From the NCBI RefSeq assembly GCF_900544955.1, contig NZ_UQXD01000007.1:7412-71411 (forward strand): 64,000 nt of DNA. Reading direction: 5' to 3'. The stretch is from an uncultured Oscillibacter sp. GTDB taxonomy: Bacteria > Bacillota > Clostridia > Oscillospirales > Oscillospiraceae. The notes under the pieces are model-generated. The model worked only from the letters and a program-made list of their open reading frames with translations, did no database searches and was not told where the DNA came from. Both the position numbers and the translations under genes were made by a program. Below are positions 15,221 through 22,548 of the stretch, piece by piece (the first letter of the stretch is position 1; every line of letters begins with the position of its first letter).

Positions 15221-16401
15221 GAGCCCCTCTCCCGGCCCTGCTGGCCCTCTCCCTGCTCCTCACCGCCTGCGGCGCCTCCCCGGCCGCGGAGGCGCCCCCT
15301 CCGCCCCCGCCCCCCGCGGAGGAGGAGCCGCTCCCCCCGCCGCCTGTGGAGGAGGAGCCGGACCTCGCCCAGCAGCAGCTGGACGACCTGATCGCCTCCA
15401 TGTCCCTGGCGGAGCAGGTGGGGCAGTTGTTCTTCGCCCGCTGCCCCGCATCGGACGCCGCGGCGGACGTGGCGTCCTACCACCTGGGGGGCTACGTGCT
15501 CTTCGGCAGGGACTATCAGGACGGCGGGGGCGGCTGGCTCACCGCCGAGGCCTTTACCCAGACGGTGCAGAGCTACCAGGACACGGCCAGCATTCCCCTG
15601 CTCATCGGCTCCGATGAGGAGGGCGGCACCGTCACCCGGGCCAGCCGCAACCCGAACCTGTTTCCGGAGGGCACCTTCCGCTCCCCCCAGGCCCTCCTGG
15701 CCCGGGGGAAGGACGGAGAGGACCCCTTCGCCGCAGACGCCCGGGAGAAGAGCGCCGCCCTGGCCCGGTACGGCATCAACGTGAACCTGGCCCCGGTCTG
15801 CGACGTCTCCACCGACCCGTCAAACTTCATCTATGACCGGACGCTGGGACAGGACGCCCAGGCCACGGCAGCCTACGTTGCCTCCGTAGTGGGGGCCATG
15901 CGTGATGCCGGCATGGGCAGCGTCCTCAAGCACTTCCCCGGCTACGGCAGCAACGCCGACACCCACACCGGCATCGCCCTGGACACCCGGCCCCTGGAGA
16001 CCTTCCGGACATCGGACCTCCTCCCCTTTTCCGCCGGCATCGCCGCCGGCGGGGAGACCACCGCCATTCTGGTGTCCCACAACATCATCCAATGCATGGA
16101 CCCAGACCTGCCCGCCTCCCTCTCCCCCGCCGTCCACCGGCTGCTGCGGGAGGAGCTGGGCTTTGAGGGGGTGGTGATGACTGACGATCTGGCCATGGAC
16201 GCCGTGGCGGCCTATTCCGAGGAGGGGGCCGTGGCGGTGCTGGCCCTGGAGGCCGGTAACGATCTGATTCTCACCACCGATTACCGCACACAGATTCCCA
16301 AGGTCCTGGAGGCCGTCCAGTCCGGCGCCCTCTCCCAGGAGACCGTTACCACGGCCTGCCGCCGGGTTCTCCGGTGGAAACAGGCCCTGGGACTGCTGTG
16401 A
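15217..16401 (+). CDS. GH3 beta-N-acetylhexosaminidase (NagZ-type) lipoprotein
   Basis: A protein of 394 residues predicted to hydrolyse terminal GlcNAc from muropeptides or other beta-GlcNAc substrates. A lipoprotein signal (LLTAC, lipid-modified Cys18) is followed by a Pro/Glu-rich spacer (~25-48), then the GH3 barrel. The NagZ-type general acid/base loop is KHFPGYGSNADTH (238-250, Asp248-His250), and the nucleophile lies in MTDDLAMDAV (Asp323). The signal peptide places it on the outer face of the membrane, as in Bacillus NagZ, rather than in the cytosol. It is coupled to the upstream coiled-coil gene. Confidence 0.92.
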   Translation: MRAPLPALLALSLLLTACGASPAAEAPPPPPPPAEEEPLPPPPVEEEPDLAQQQLDDLIASMSLAEQVGQLFFARCPASDAAADVASYHLGGYVLFGRDYQDGGGGWLTAEAFTQTVQSYQDTASIPLLIGSDEEGGTVTRASRNPNLFPEGTFRSPQALLARGKDGEDPFAADAREKSAALARYGINVNLAPVCDVSTDPSNFIYDRTLGQDAQATAAYVASVVGAMRDAGMGSVLKHFPGYGSNADTHTGIALDTRPLETFRTSDLLPFSAGIAAGGETTAILVSHNIIQCMDPDLPASLSPAVHRLLREELGFEGVVMTDDLAMDAVAAYSEEGAVAVLALEAGNDLILTTDYRTQIPKVLEAVQSGALSQETVTTACRRVLRWKQALGLL

Positions 16402-16419
16402 CGAAAGGAAGTTTTCCAC

Positions 16420-17610
16420 ATGGAGACGGAAAAACTCTATTACCAGGACCCCTTTGCACAGACCTTCACCGCCCGGGTCCGCGCCTGTGGGGCCGTCAAG
16501 GGCGGCTATACGGTGGTGCTGGACCGCACCGCCTTCTATCCCGAGGGCGGCGGACAGCCCGCCGACCGCGGCACCCTGGACGGCATCCCCGTCACCGACG
16601 TCCAGGAGCGGGACGGGGTGATTTTCCACACGCTGGAGAAACCGGTGGAGGCCGGCGCCGTCGTCACCGGCGTTCTGGACTGGGAGCGGCGCTTCGACCA
16701 CATGCAGCAGCACTCCGGAGAGCACATCCTCAGCGGCCTGCTCTGCGCCCGCCACCGCTGCGACAACGTGGGCTTCCACCTGGGCGCCGACACCGTAACC
16801 ATCGACTACAACGCCGACATCTCCTGGGAGGAGGCCCTGGCGGCGGAGCGGCTGGCTAACGCGGTGATCTGGCAGGACGTCCCGGCGGAGATCGCCTATC
16901 CCGACCGGGAGGCGCTGGAGCGCCTGGACTACCGCTCCAAAAAGGAGCTGACCGGCCAGGTCCGCATCGTCACCTTCCCCGGCGCCGACTGCTGCGCTTG
17001 CTGCGGCACCCACGTGCTGCGGGCGGGGCAGGTGGGGCTGGTGAAGGTCCTCTCCTGCCAGAAGTTTCGGGAGGGCGTCCGGCTGGAGATTCTCTGCGGA
17101 AAGCGGGCGGCGGACTACCTCTCCGCCGTCTACGACCAGGCCCGGGCCGTCGGCCAGCGCCTGTCGGTGAAACCGGTGGACACTCTGGCCGCCGTGGAGC
17201 GGCTGGAGGGGGAGCTCTCCGCCGCCAAGCTGCGCCTGGCGGCGCTGGAGAAGCAGCTCTTCGCCCGCATCGCCGGGGAGGCGGCGGGCAGGGGCGACAC
17301 CCTCCTGTTCCAGCCCCCCATGCGCCCCGACGGCGTGCGGCGGCTGGCGGACGCCGTGGCCCATGCCTGCGGCGGCCTGGCGGCGGTGTTCTCCGGGGAG
17401 GACGGGCAGTACGCCTACGCCCTGGTCCAGGCGGGCAGCGGGGACATCTCCCCGCTGACGGCCGCCATGAACGCCGCCCTCCGCGGCCGGGGAGGCGGGC
17501 GGAACGGCTTCGCCCAGGGCAGCGCAGAGGCCGCCCGGGAGGAGATCGAGGCCTTTTTTGAAAACTGGAACAGACACGGAGGTACGCAACATGGAATATG
17601 TCCTGATTGA
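16420..17610 (+). CDS. AlaX-type trans-editing protein (alanyl-tRNA editing, with DHHA1 domain)
   Basis: This 396-residue relative of the AlaRS editing half hydrolyses mischarged Ser- or Gly-tRNA-Ala. The second-additional-domain zinc site is visible as HSGEH (98-102) plus CxxxH within CCGTH (Cys194-His198). The N-terminal FYPEGGGQPAD is the typical AlaX start, and a coiled-coil plus DHHA1-like region (~240-385) makes it the long form. It lacks the aminoacylation domain. It starts 18 bp after the GH3 gene and its 3' end overlaps the next gene by 20 bp. Confidence 0.92.
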   Translation: METEKLYYQDPFAQTFTARVRACGAVKGGYTVVLDRTAFYPEGGGQPADRGTLDGIPVTDVQERDGVIFHTLEKPVEAGAVVTGVLDWERRFDHMQQHSGEHILSGLLCARHRCDNVGFHLGADTVTIDYNADISWEEALAAERLANAVIWQDVPAEIAYPDREALERLDYRSKKELTGQVRIVTFPGADCCACCGTHVLRAGQVGLVKVLSCQKFREGVRLEILCGKRAADYLSAVYDQARAVGQRLSVKPVDTLAAVERLEGELSAAKLRLAALEKQLFARIAGEAAGRGDTLLFQPPMRPDGVRRLADAVAHACGGLAAVFSGEDGQYAYALVQAGSGDISPLTAAMNAALRGRGGGRNGFAQGSAEAAREEIEAFFENWNRHGGTQHGICPD

Positions 17611-17896
17611 GCGGGAGACGGCGGACATCGACGAGCCGCTGCAGATCTACTCGGAGCTGGACGAAAACCGGCGGGAGGTCCGCCGGGTGGAATTTTACGA
17701 CAACGGGCTCACCCACGCCTGCGGCGGGTCCTTCGGCCGGGAGGAGGCCCTGGCAAAGGACCCCTTCCCCGCCGATCTGCGGACGCTGGCTGTCCCCGGG
17801 GAGGTGACGGCCCGGGCCATTCCCGCCGCCTTCTTCCGGGAGGTCTGGAGTCAGGTCCAGGAGCGGCCCGACGGCTTCATGGGGATGTTCTTTTGA
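17591..17896 (+). CDS. Small cytosolic protein resembling DUF6881
   Basis: A 101-residue protein containing IYSELDENRREVRRVEFYDNG, which resembles the DUF6881 family as I remember it; the family has no known function. It starts inside the end of the AlaX gene with GGAGG (17578-17582) upstream. No transmembrane or signal segment. It closes the plus-strand run of the left arm and faces the minus-strand purine permease across a structured intergenic region. Confidence 0.75.
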   Translation: MEYVLIERETADIDEPLQIYSELDENRREVRRVEFYDNGLTHACGGSFGREEALAKDPFPADLRTLAVPGEVTARAIPAAFFREVWSQVQERPDGFMGMFF

Positions 17897-17900
17897 AAAC

Positions 17901-18145
17901 GACAGAGGACCCTGCTCGCCTGGGGCGGCAGGGTCCTCTGCTATAGCAGCCTTTCGCCGGAGCGGCGAAAGGAGGTACATCCTGTTCCGCCGCGGCGTGT
18001 ACGCATCCATGCAGGCTGCCTGCCCGCGGATGTCCAAGCAGCGGGCCGCCGCCTGACGCACACGTATGGCCCCCGAACGGGCGTCTGCGAGGCCCAACAG
18101 CCGCAGGGGCCTGCCGCTTCAAGCGGCAGGCCTCTGTCTTTTTCC
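17901..18145 (+). ncRNA. Candidate structured RNA or overlapping 3' UTRs in convergent intergenic region
   Basis: This 256-bp gap holds several strong hairpins: a 13-bp stem at 17903-17915/17928-17940, a 9-bp stem at 17950-17958/17964-17972, and a G-U-containing 13-bp stem at 18106-18118/18124-18136 followed by GTCTTTTT. GACAGAGG at 17901-17908 can pair either with CCTCTG at 17935-17940 or with CCTCTGTC at 18131-18138, giving two exclusive folds. The T tract lies on the plus strand. No promoter is seen just before 17901, so this may be a 3' UTR rather than a separate RNA. Confidence 0.35.
18106..18143 (+). terminator. Plus-strand terminator, distal
   Basis: Stem GCCTGCCGC/GCGGCAGGC (extended by neighbouring pairs) with loop TTCAA, followed by CTGTCTTTTT. 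It ends plus-strand transcripts only 10 bp from the stop of the convergent permease gene. Confidence 0.7.
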
Positions 18146-18152
18146 CGGCGCG

Positions 18153-19574
18153 TCAGGCAACCAGGAAGAACTTCACCAGGAACAGCGCGGAGATGACGTA
18201 GGTCAGGACAGAGACGTCCTTGGCCTTGCCGGAGAACACCTTGATGACGGTGTAGGAGATGAGGCCCAGGCCGATGGCGTGGCCGATGGAGCCGGAGACG
18301 GGCATGCCGATGAGCATCAGCGCCACGGGCACCATCTGGTCCATATCGTCGAAGTGCACGTTCTTCAGGCCCATCAGCATCAGCACGCCCACATAGATCA
18401 GGGCGGAGGAGGTGGCGGCGGCGGGGATGATGGCCGCCACCGGGGCGATGAACATGCAGGCCAGGAACAGCACACCGGTGGTGAGGGCCGTCAGGCCGGT
18501 GCGGCCGCCGGCCTCCACGCCGGAGGCGGACTCCACATAGGTGGTCACGGTGGAGGTGCCCGCGCAGGCGCCGGCCACGGTGCCGATGGCGTCGGACAGC
18601 AGGGCCTCCTTCATGTTGGGCATGTTGCCGTCCTTGTCCACCATCCCGGCCCGGGAGGCGGTGCCCACCAGGGTGCCGATGGTGTCGAACATGTCGATCA
18701 TGCAGAAGGTGATGACCAGGGTGATGGCGGTAAACCAGCCGATGTCCAGGAAGCCCTGGAAGTTGAACTTAAAGAGGGTGGTCTCCACCATGTCCGCCAC
18801 CGGCGGGACAAAGGAGGCGGTGGCCAGGGAGGCGAAGGGGCTGATGCCCAGGAACAGGGCCTCCCCCGCCCAGTAGATCACGGAGGCCGCCAGCATGCCG
18901 ATGAGCACCGCGGCCCTGATGCCCTTCTTCGCCAGAATCACAATGACGAACAGGCCGATGAACATGGTCACCACGGCCAGCACCATGGCGCTGTAACCGG
19001 AGCCCATGTTGGTCTGGGCCACGCTGGGGGTCAGGGCGCCGAAGAAGTCCCGCATGACGAAGAAGGGGCCGCCGGTCTCGGAGTAGACGCCGGCGTTGGA
19101 GCCCAGGCCAATGTTCATCAGCATGATGCCGATGGCGGGGGCGATGCCCAGGCGGACGCCCAGGGGGATGGCCTCCACAATCTTCTCCCGGATGTTCAGA
19201 AGGGACAGGGCGATGAACACGATGCCCTCCACCAGGATGATGACCAGGGCGGCCTGAAAGCTCTCCACATAGGTCATGCCGGTGAGGGCCGCCACGTTGG
19301 CCACCACCACCGCGAAGAAGCTGTTCAGTCCCATGCCCGGCGCCAGGGCAAAGGGCTTGTTGGCCAGGAAGGCCATGCAGAACATGGCGATGGCGGAGGC
19401 GATGCAGGTGGCCAGGAACACGCCGTTCCACAGCGAGGACCCCACATCAAAATTGGTCAGCAAATTCGGGTTCAGCGCGATGATGTAGGCCATGGTCATA
19501 AAGGTGGTGAGACCGGCCAGAATCTCCGTGCGGACGGTGGTGCCGTTCTCCTTCAGCTTGAATAGCTTTTCCAT
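18153..19574 (-). CDS. NCS2-family purine permease (AzgA/PbuG type)
   Basis: This 473-residue membrane protein of ~14 helices imports adenine, guanine or hypoxanthine by proton symport. It begins MEKLFKLKENGTTVRTEILAGLTTFMTMAYI, the classic AzgA-type N-terminus, with CMAFLANKPFALAPGMGLNSFFA and the late TSTVTTYVESASGVEAGGRTG signature. I chose ATG 19574 because AGAGGGAG precedes it and it lies downstream of the promoter; an in-frame start at 19661 would fall within the promoter. No purine riboswitch core is recognisable in the ~75-nt leader, although a CCCGGAC/GTCCGGG hairpin is present. Confidence 0.93.
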   Translation of the reverse strand: MEKLFKLKENGTTVRTEILAGLTTFMTMAYIIALNPNLLTNFDVGSSLWNGVFLATCIASAIAMFCMAFLANKPFALAPGMGLNSFFAVVVANVAALTGMTYVESFQAALVIILVEGIVFIALSLLNIREKIVEAIPLGVRLGIAPAIGIMLMNIGLGSNAGVYSETGGPFFVMRDFFGALTPSVAQTNMGSGYSAMVLAVVTMFIGLFVIVILAKKGIRAAVLIGMLAASVIYWAGEALFLGISPFASLATASFVPPVADMVETTLFKFNFQGFLDIGWFTAITLVITFCMIDMFDTIGTLVGTASRAGMVDKDGNMPNMKEALLSDAIGTVAGACAGTSTVTTYVESASGVEAGGRTGLTALTTGVLFLACMFIAPVAAIIPAAATSSALIYVGVLMLMGLKNVHFDDMDQMVPVALMLIGMPVSGSIGHAIGLGLISYTVIKVFSGKAKDVSVLTYVISALFLVKFFLVA

Positions 19575-19589
19575 AGTTCTCCCTCTTTT

Positions 19590-19637
19590 CCCCGTCTCCC
19601 GGACGCTCCCTCCATCTACAAAATTTTTTGTCCGGGA
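19590..19637 (-). promoter_or_regulatory. Leader hairpin of the purine permease gene
   Basis: On the minus strand CCCGGAC (19631-19637) pairs with GTCCGGG (19598-19604) around an A/T-rich loop, between the transcription start and the ribosome binding site. It could modulate translation. No known riboswitch core was recognised. Confidence 0.35.
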
Positions 19638-19656
19638 AAACAGTTTTTGTATTTTT

Positions 19657-19685
19657 ATCATATAAAAAATCTGTTAGAAATTCAA
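19657..19685 (-). promoter_or_regulatory. Purine permease promoter
   Basis: Minus strand TTGAAT (19685-19680), 17-bp spacer, TATGAT (19662-19657). Start expected near 19650. Confidence 0.65.
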
Positions 19686-19766
19686 GAGGGGACCCCAGGT
19701 CATTTCGTGGAAAAAGGTCGACCCTTTTTAGAACAACTCACAAGAGTTCCCCCTCCTCCCGCCAAA

Positions 19767-19796
19767 AAGCCCCGGCCTTTGGCGGGCCGGGGCTTT
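19767..19796 (-). terminator. Terminator after AEC transporter gene
   Basis: A 12-bp stem AAAGCCCCGGCC/GGCCGGGGCTTT (19796-19785 with 19778-19767 on the minus strand), followed by TT. The arms are symmetric, so it may work in both directions. Confidence 0.75.
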
Positions 19797-19803
19797 GGAG
19801 GGT

Positions 19804-20709
19804 TCAGATCAGGGCCAGTGTCCGCAGGATGTACAACCACAGCGTGAAGGTAAACGCGCTGCAAACGGTGGTCAGCACCACTGTTCCGGCGCTGAGGGTC
19901 CCCTCGTGACCCATGCTGCGGGCCATGTTAAAGCAGCTCACCGTGGCGGGAGAGGCCAGCATAATCAAAATCACCACCAGCACCTCCCCCCGGTAGCCCA
20001 GGTGGATGGCCACGGGGAGGAACAGCGCCCCAAAGACCAGCAGCTTGAAGACGCTGCTCACCACCGTGGGCTTCCAGCAGCCCAAGACCTTCCGCGGCTC
20101 GATGGAGGCGCCCAGGGCCAGCAGGCCCAGCGGCGTGGCGGTGGCCGCAAGGGAGGAGACCGACCGCTGGAGGATCACCGGCTGTGGAATCTTCAGCAGG
20201 GACCACAGCAGCCCCACGGCGATGCCCAGAATGATGGGATTGGTGACAATCCCCTTTGCCGCCTTCCCCAGGGCCTTCCGGTCCAGGCGGCCGCCGGGCA
20301 CCATCAGCGTCAGCAGCAGCACCGCCGCCACGTTGTACAGCGGCACCGCGCCGATGAGCACCAGCGCCAGGGGGCCGGAGCTCCCGTAGATGTTCTGCAT
20401 CAGCGCGGTTCCCAGCAGCGCCTGGCTGCCCCGGTAGCCCGCCTGGATGAACTCCGCCCGCAGCCCCGTCTCCCGCAGGAGGAAGGACAGCCCCAGCAGC
20501 AGCAAAATGGACAGCAGGCTGGTCACAAAGCAGAAGACCACCACGCCGCCGTTCCAGATGGTGTGGAAATCGGAGGTGGCCAGATTTTGAAAGAGCTGCA
20601 CCGGCAGAGCCACCTGAAAGACGAAGGTGTTCAGGCAGTCGGCGAAGCGGCTGTCCAGCAGCCGGGTCTTGTTGTGCAGCAGGTACCCCAGCACCATCAT
20701 GGAAAACAC
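19804..20709 (-). CDS. AEC-family transporter (auxin efflux carrier-like); start uncertain
   Basis: A polytopic protein of ~301 residues from the first GTG, about ten helices, related to AEC permeases such as malate or malonate carriers; substrate unknown. The second half carries GTALMQNIYGSSGPLA and ILIMLASPATVSCFNMA, typical of the family. The first helix looks truncated with GTG 20709: the same frame continues upstream as DNLIFSLNATVPVF, which matches usual AEC N-termini, up to ACG at 20748. There is no ATG, GTG or TTG there, although GGGGAG stands at a proper distance. Either ACG or another rare codon is used, or the original ATG was mutated. Confidence 0.85.
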   Translation of the reverse strand: MFSMMVLGYLLHNKTRLLDSRFADCLNTFVFQVALPVQLFQNLATSDFHTIWNGGVVVFCFVTSLLSILLLLGLSFLLRETGLRAEFIQAGYRGSQALLGTALMQNIYGSSGPLALVLIGAVPLYNVAAVLLLTLMVPGGRLDRKALGKAAKGIVTNPIILGIAVGLLWSLLKIPQPVILQRSVSSLAATATPLGLLALGASIEPRKVLGCWKPTVVSSVFKLLVFGALFLPVAIHLGYRGEVLVVILIMLASPATVSCFNMARSMGHEGTLSAGTVVLTTVCSAFTFTLWLYILRTLALI

Positions 20710-20771
20710 CGGAACGGTGGCGTTGAGGCTGAAAATCAGATTGTCCGTGGGAGGTTCTCCCCTTTCCTTGT

Positions 20772-20804
20772 GGAAAAGCCGTCCTCTCGGAGGACGGCTT
20801 TTTC
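20772..20804 (-). terminator. glyS terminator
   Basis: A 13-bp stem AAAAGCCGTCCT/AGGACGGCTTTT with loop CCGAG on the minus strand. It lies between glyS and the AEC gene. T tracts on both sides mean it may be bidirectional. Confidence 0.85.
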
Positions 20805-20817
20805 CTGTCTGCGGCGC

Positions 20818-22233
20818 TCAGTAAGCCAGCTTTTCCGCCAGATACGCCTTCAGCTCCGCGATGGGCAGGCGCACCTGCTCCATGGTGTCCCGGTCCCGGA
20901 CGGTGACGCAGTTGTCACCGGCCTTCTCCCCGTCGCCCACGGTGTCAAAGTCCACGGTGACGCAGTAGGGGGTGCCGATCTCGTCCTCCCGGCGGTAGCG
21001 CTTGCCGATGGAGCCGGTGTCGTCGTAGTCCACCATCCACTCCTTGGACAGCTCTGCCTGAATCTCCCGGGCCTTGTCGCCCAGCTTCTTGCTCAGGGGC
21101 AGCACCGCCACCTTGAAGGGGGCGATGGCGGGATGGAAGCGCATGACCACCCGGGTGTCGTTCTTGGCCGCGTCCACCACTTCCTCGTCGTAGGCCTCCA
21201 CCAGCAGGGCCAGGGTCATCCGGTCAGCGCCCAGGGAGGGCTCGATGACGTAGGGGATATAGTGCTCGTTCTTCTCCTGGTCGAAGTAGGTCAAATCCTG
21301 GCCGGAGTGCTCCTGGTGCTGCTTGAGGTCGTAGTTGGTTCGGTCCGCCACGCCCCACAGCTCGCCCCAGCCGAAGGGGAAGCGGTACTCAAAGTCCGTG
21401 GTGGCCTTGGAGTAGAAGGCCAGCTCCTCGGGCTCGTGGTCCCGCAGCCGCAGGTTCTCCTCCTTCACGTTCAGGCCGATGAGCCAGTCGTGGCAGTAGG
21501 TCCGCCAATACTGGAACCACTCCAGGTCCGTGTCGGGCTTGCAGAAGAACTCCAGCTCCATCTGCTCAAACTCCCGGATGCGGAAGATGAAGTTGCCCGG
21601 GGTGATCTCGTTGCGGAAGCTCTTGCCCACCTGGCACACGCCGAAGGGCAGCTTGCGGCGGGTGGTGCGCTGGATGGCGGGGAAGTTGACAAAGATGCCC
21701 TGAGCGGTCTCCGGGCGGAGGTAGACCTCGTTGGCGTTGTCCTCGGTGACGCCCTGGTGGGTTTTGAACATCAGGTTAAACTTCCGGATGTCGGTGAAAT
21801 CGCTCTTGCCGCAGCCGGGGCAGGGGACCTGCTTCTCCCGGATGAAGGCCACCAGGTCCTCCTGGGTCATGGCCTCCACGTTGACGTCCAGGCCGTTTTC
21901 ATTCACATAGGCCTCCACCAGCTTGTCCGCCCGGTGGCGCATTTTGCAGGCCTTGCAGTCGATGAGGGGGTCGTTGAAGGTGGCCACGTGGCCGGAGGCC
22001 ACCCACACCTCGGGGTTCATCAAAATCGCGGCGTCCAGCCCCACGTTGTAGGGGTTCTCCTGGACGAATTTCTTCCACCAGGCCCGCTTCACGTTGTTCT
22101 TCAGCTCCACGCCCAGGGGGCCGTAGTCCCAGCTGTTGGCCAGGCCTCCGTAAATCTCGCTGCCGGGGAACACAAATCCCCGGCCCTTGCACAGGGCCAC
22201 AATTTTTTCCATGGTTTTCTGCTGGTTTTCCAT
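20818..22233 (-). CDS. glyS: Glycyl-tRNA synthetase, alpha-2 (eukaryote/archaea-like) type
   Basis: This 471-residue homodimeric GlyRS charges tRNA-Gly in one polypeptide, unlike the alpha2-beta2 enzyme of many bacteria. Motifs include GRGFVFPGSEIYGGLANSWDYGP at the N-terminus, the zinc ligands CKACKMRHR and CPGCGKSDF, motif 2 (VGKSFRNEITPGNFIFRIREFEQME), WGVADRTNYDL, and motif 3 (YVIEPSLGADRMTLALL). The anticodon-binding domain ends the protein. It is controlled by the T-box leader immediately upstream. Confidence 0.97.
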   Translation of the reverse strand: MENQQKTMEKIVALCKGRGFVFPGSEIYGGLANSWDYGPLGVELKNNVKRAWWKKFVQENPYNVGLDAAILMNPEVWVASGHVATFNDPLIDCKACKMRHRADKLVEAYVNENGLDVNVEAMTQEDLVAFIREKQVPCPGCGKSDFTDIRKFNLMFKTHQGVTEDNANEVYLRPETAQGIFVNFPAIQRTTRRKLPFGVCQVGKSFRNEITPGNFIFRIREFEQMELEFFCKPDTDLEWFQYWRTYCHDWLIGLNVKEENLRLRDHEPEELAFYSKATTDFEYRFPFGWGELWGVADRTNYDLKQHQEHSGQDLTYFDQEKNEHYIPYVIEPSLGADRMTLALLVEAYDEEVVDAAKNDTRVVMRFHPAIAPFKVAVLPLSKKLGDKAREIQAELSKEWMVDYDDTGSIGKRYRREDEIGTPYCVTVDFDTVGDGEKAGDNCVTVRDRDTMEQVRLPIAELKAYLAEKLAY

Positions 22234-22510
22234 GATAACGTCTCCTTCTCCTTCGATGATCGTCCGGCACAGGACGAAAAAAACGCCCTGAGCCGTCTTG
22301 GCTCAGGGCGAACTGCTCGCAGTCCGTGGTTCCACCTGAATTTCCCCGGTGGGGGACACTCTGCCCGGTAACGGCGGGGCCCGGCGAAGCATTTCCGCTC
22401 CGCGGCTCCAGGGCGCCTTCTCCCCTCTCCCGCAAGGACTCGCACCAGCCGTCCTCTCTCTTTTCCGGGATCAATGGGATACTGTTCCCTGTCACAGCCT
22501 TTTGGATATC
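22234..22510 (-). promoter_or_regulatory. T-box riboswitch leader of glyS
   Basis: Read on the minus strand: loop-E AGTA, then AGAGAGAGG and GGCTGGTG apical elements, then GGGAGAAGGCGCC. There GAA is followed directly by GGC, a glycine specifier (22417-22415). The T-box is TTCAGGTGGAACCACGGA (22340-22323). A terminator stem CGCCCTGAGCC/GGCTCAGGGCG (22310-22284) is followed by TTTTTTT. Low glycyl-tRNA charging should raise glyS expression. Confidence 0.92.
22277..22310 (-). terminator. T-box terminator before glyS
   Basis: An 11-bp perfect stem with loop AAGAC and a 7-T tail on the minus strand. Confidence 0.92.
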
Positions 22511-22516
22511 GTGAGA

Positions 22517-22545
22517 ACTGTATCACGTTTTTCCCCGCTTGTCAA
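22517..22545 (-). promoter_or_regulatory. glyS promoter
   Basis: Minus strand TTGACA (22545-22540), 17-bp spacer, TACAGT (22522-22517). Start near 22510 defines the T-box leader. Confidence 0.8.
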
Positions 22546-22548
22546 GCG

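Noticed and set aside
17901..18145. 6S RNA, SRP RNA or RNase P RNA in the structured gap
   Set aside because: No signature sequences of these RNAs were found and no promoter precedes it, so only a generic structured-region call is kept.
18066..19565. A 499-codon plus-strand frame opposite the purine permease
   Set aside because: His/Gly/Asp-rich complement of a hydrophobic transporter sequence; the minus-strand product has all family motifs.
19575..19650. Purine riboswitch in the leader of the NCS2 permease
   Set aside because: The leader is only about 75 nt and has none of the conserved core sequence; only a simple hairpin is seen.
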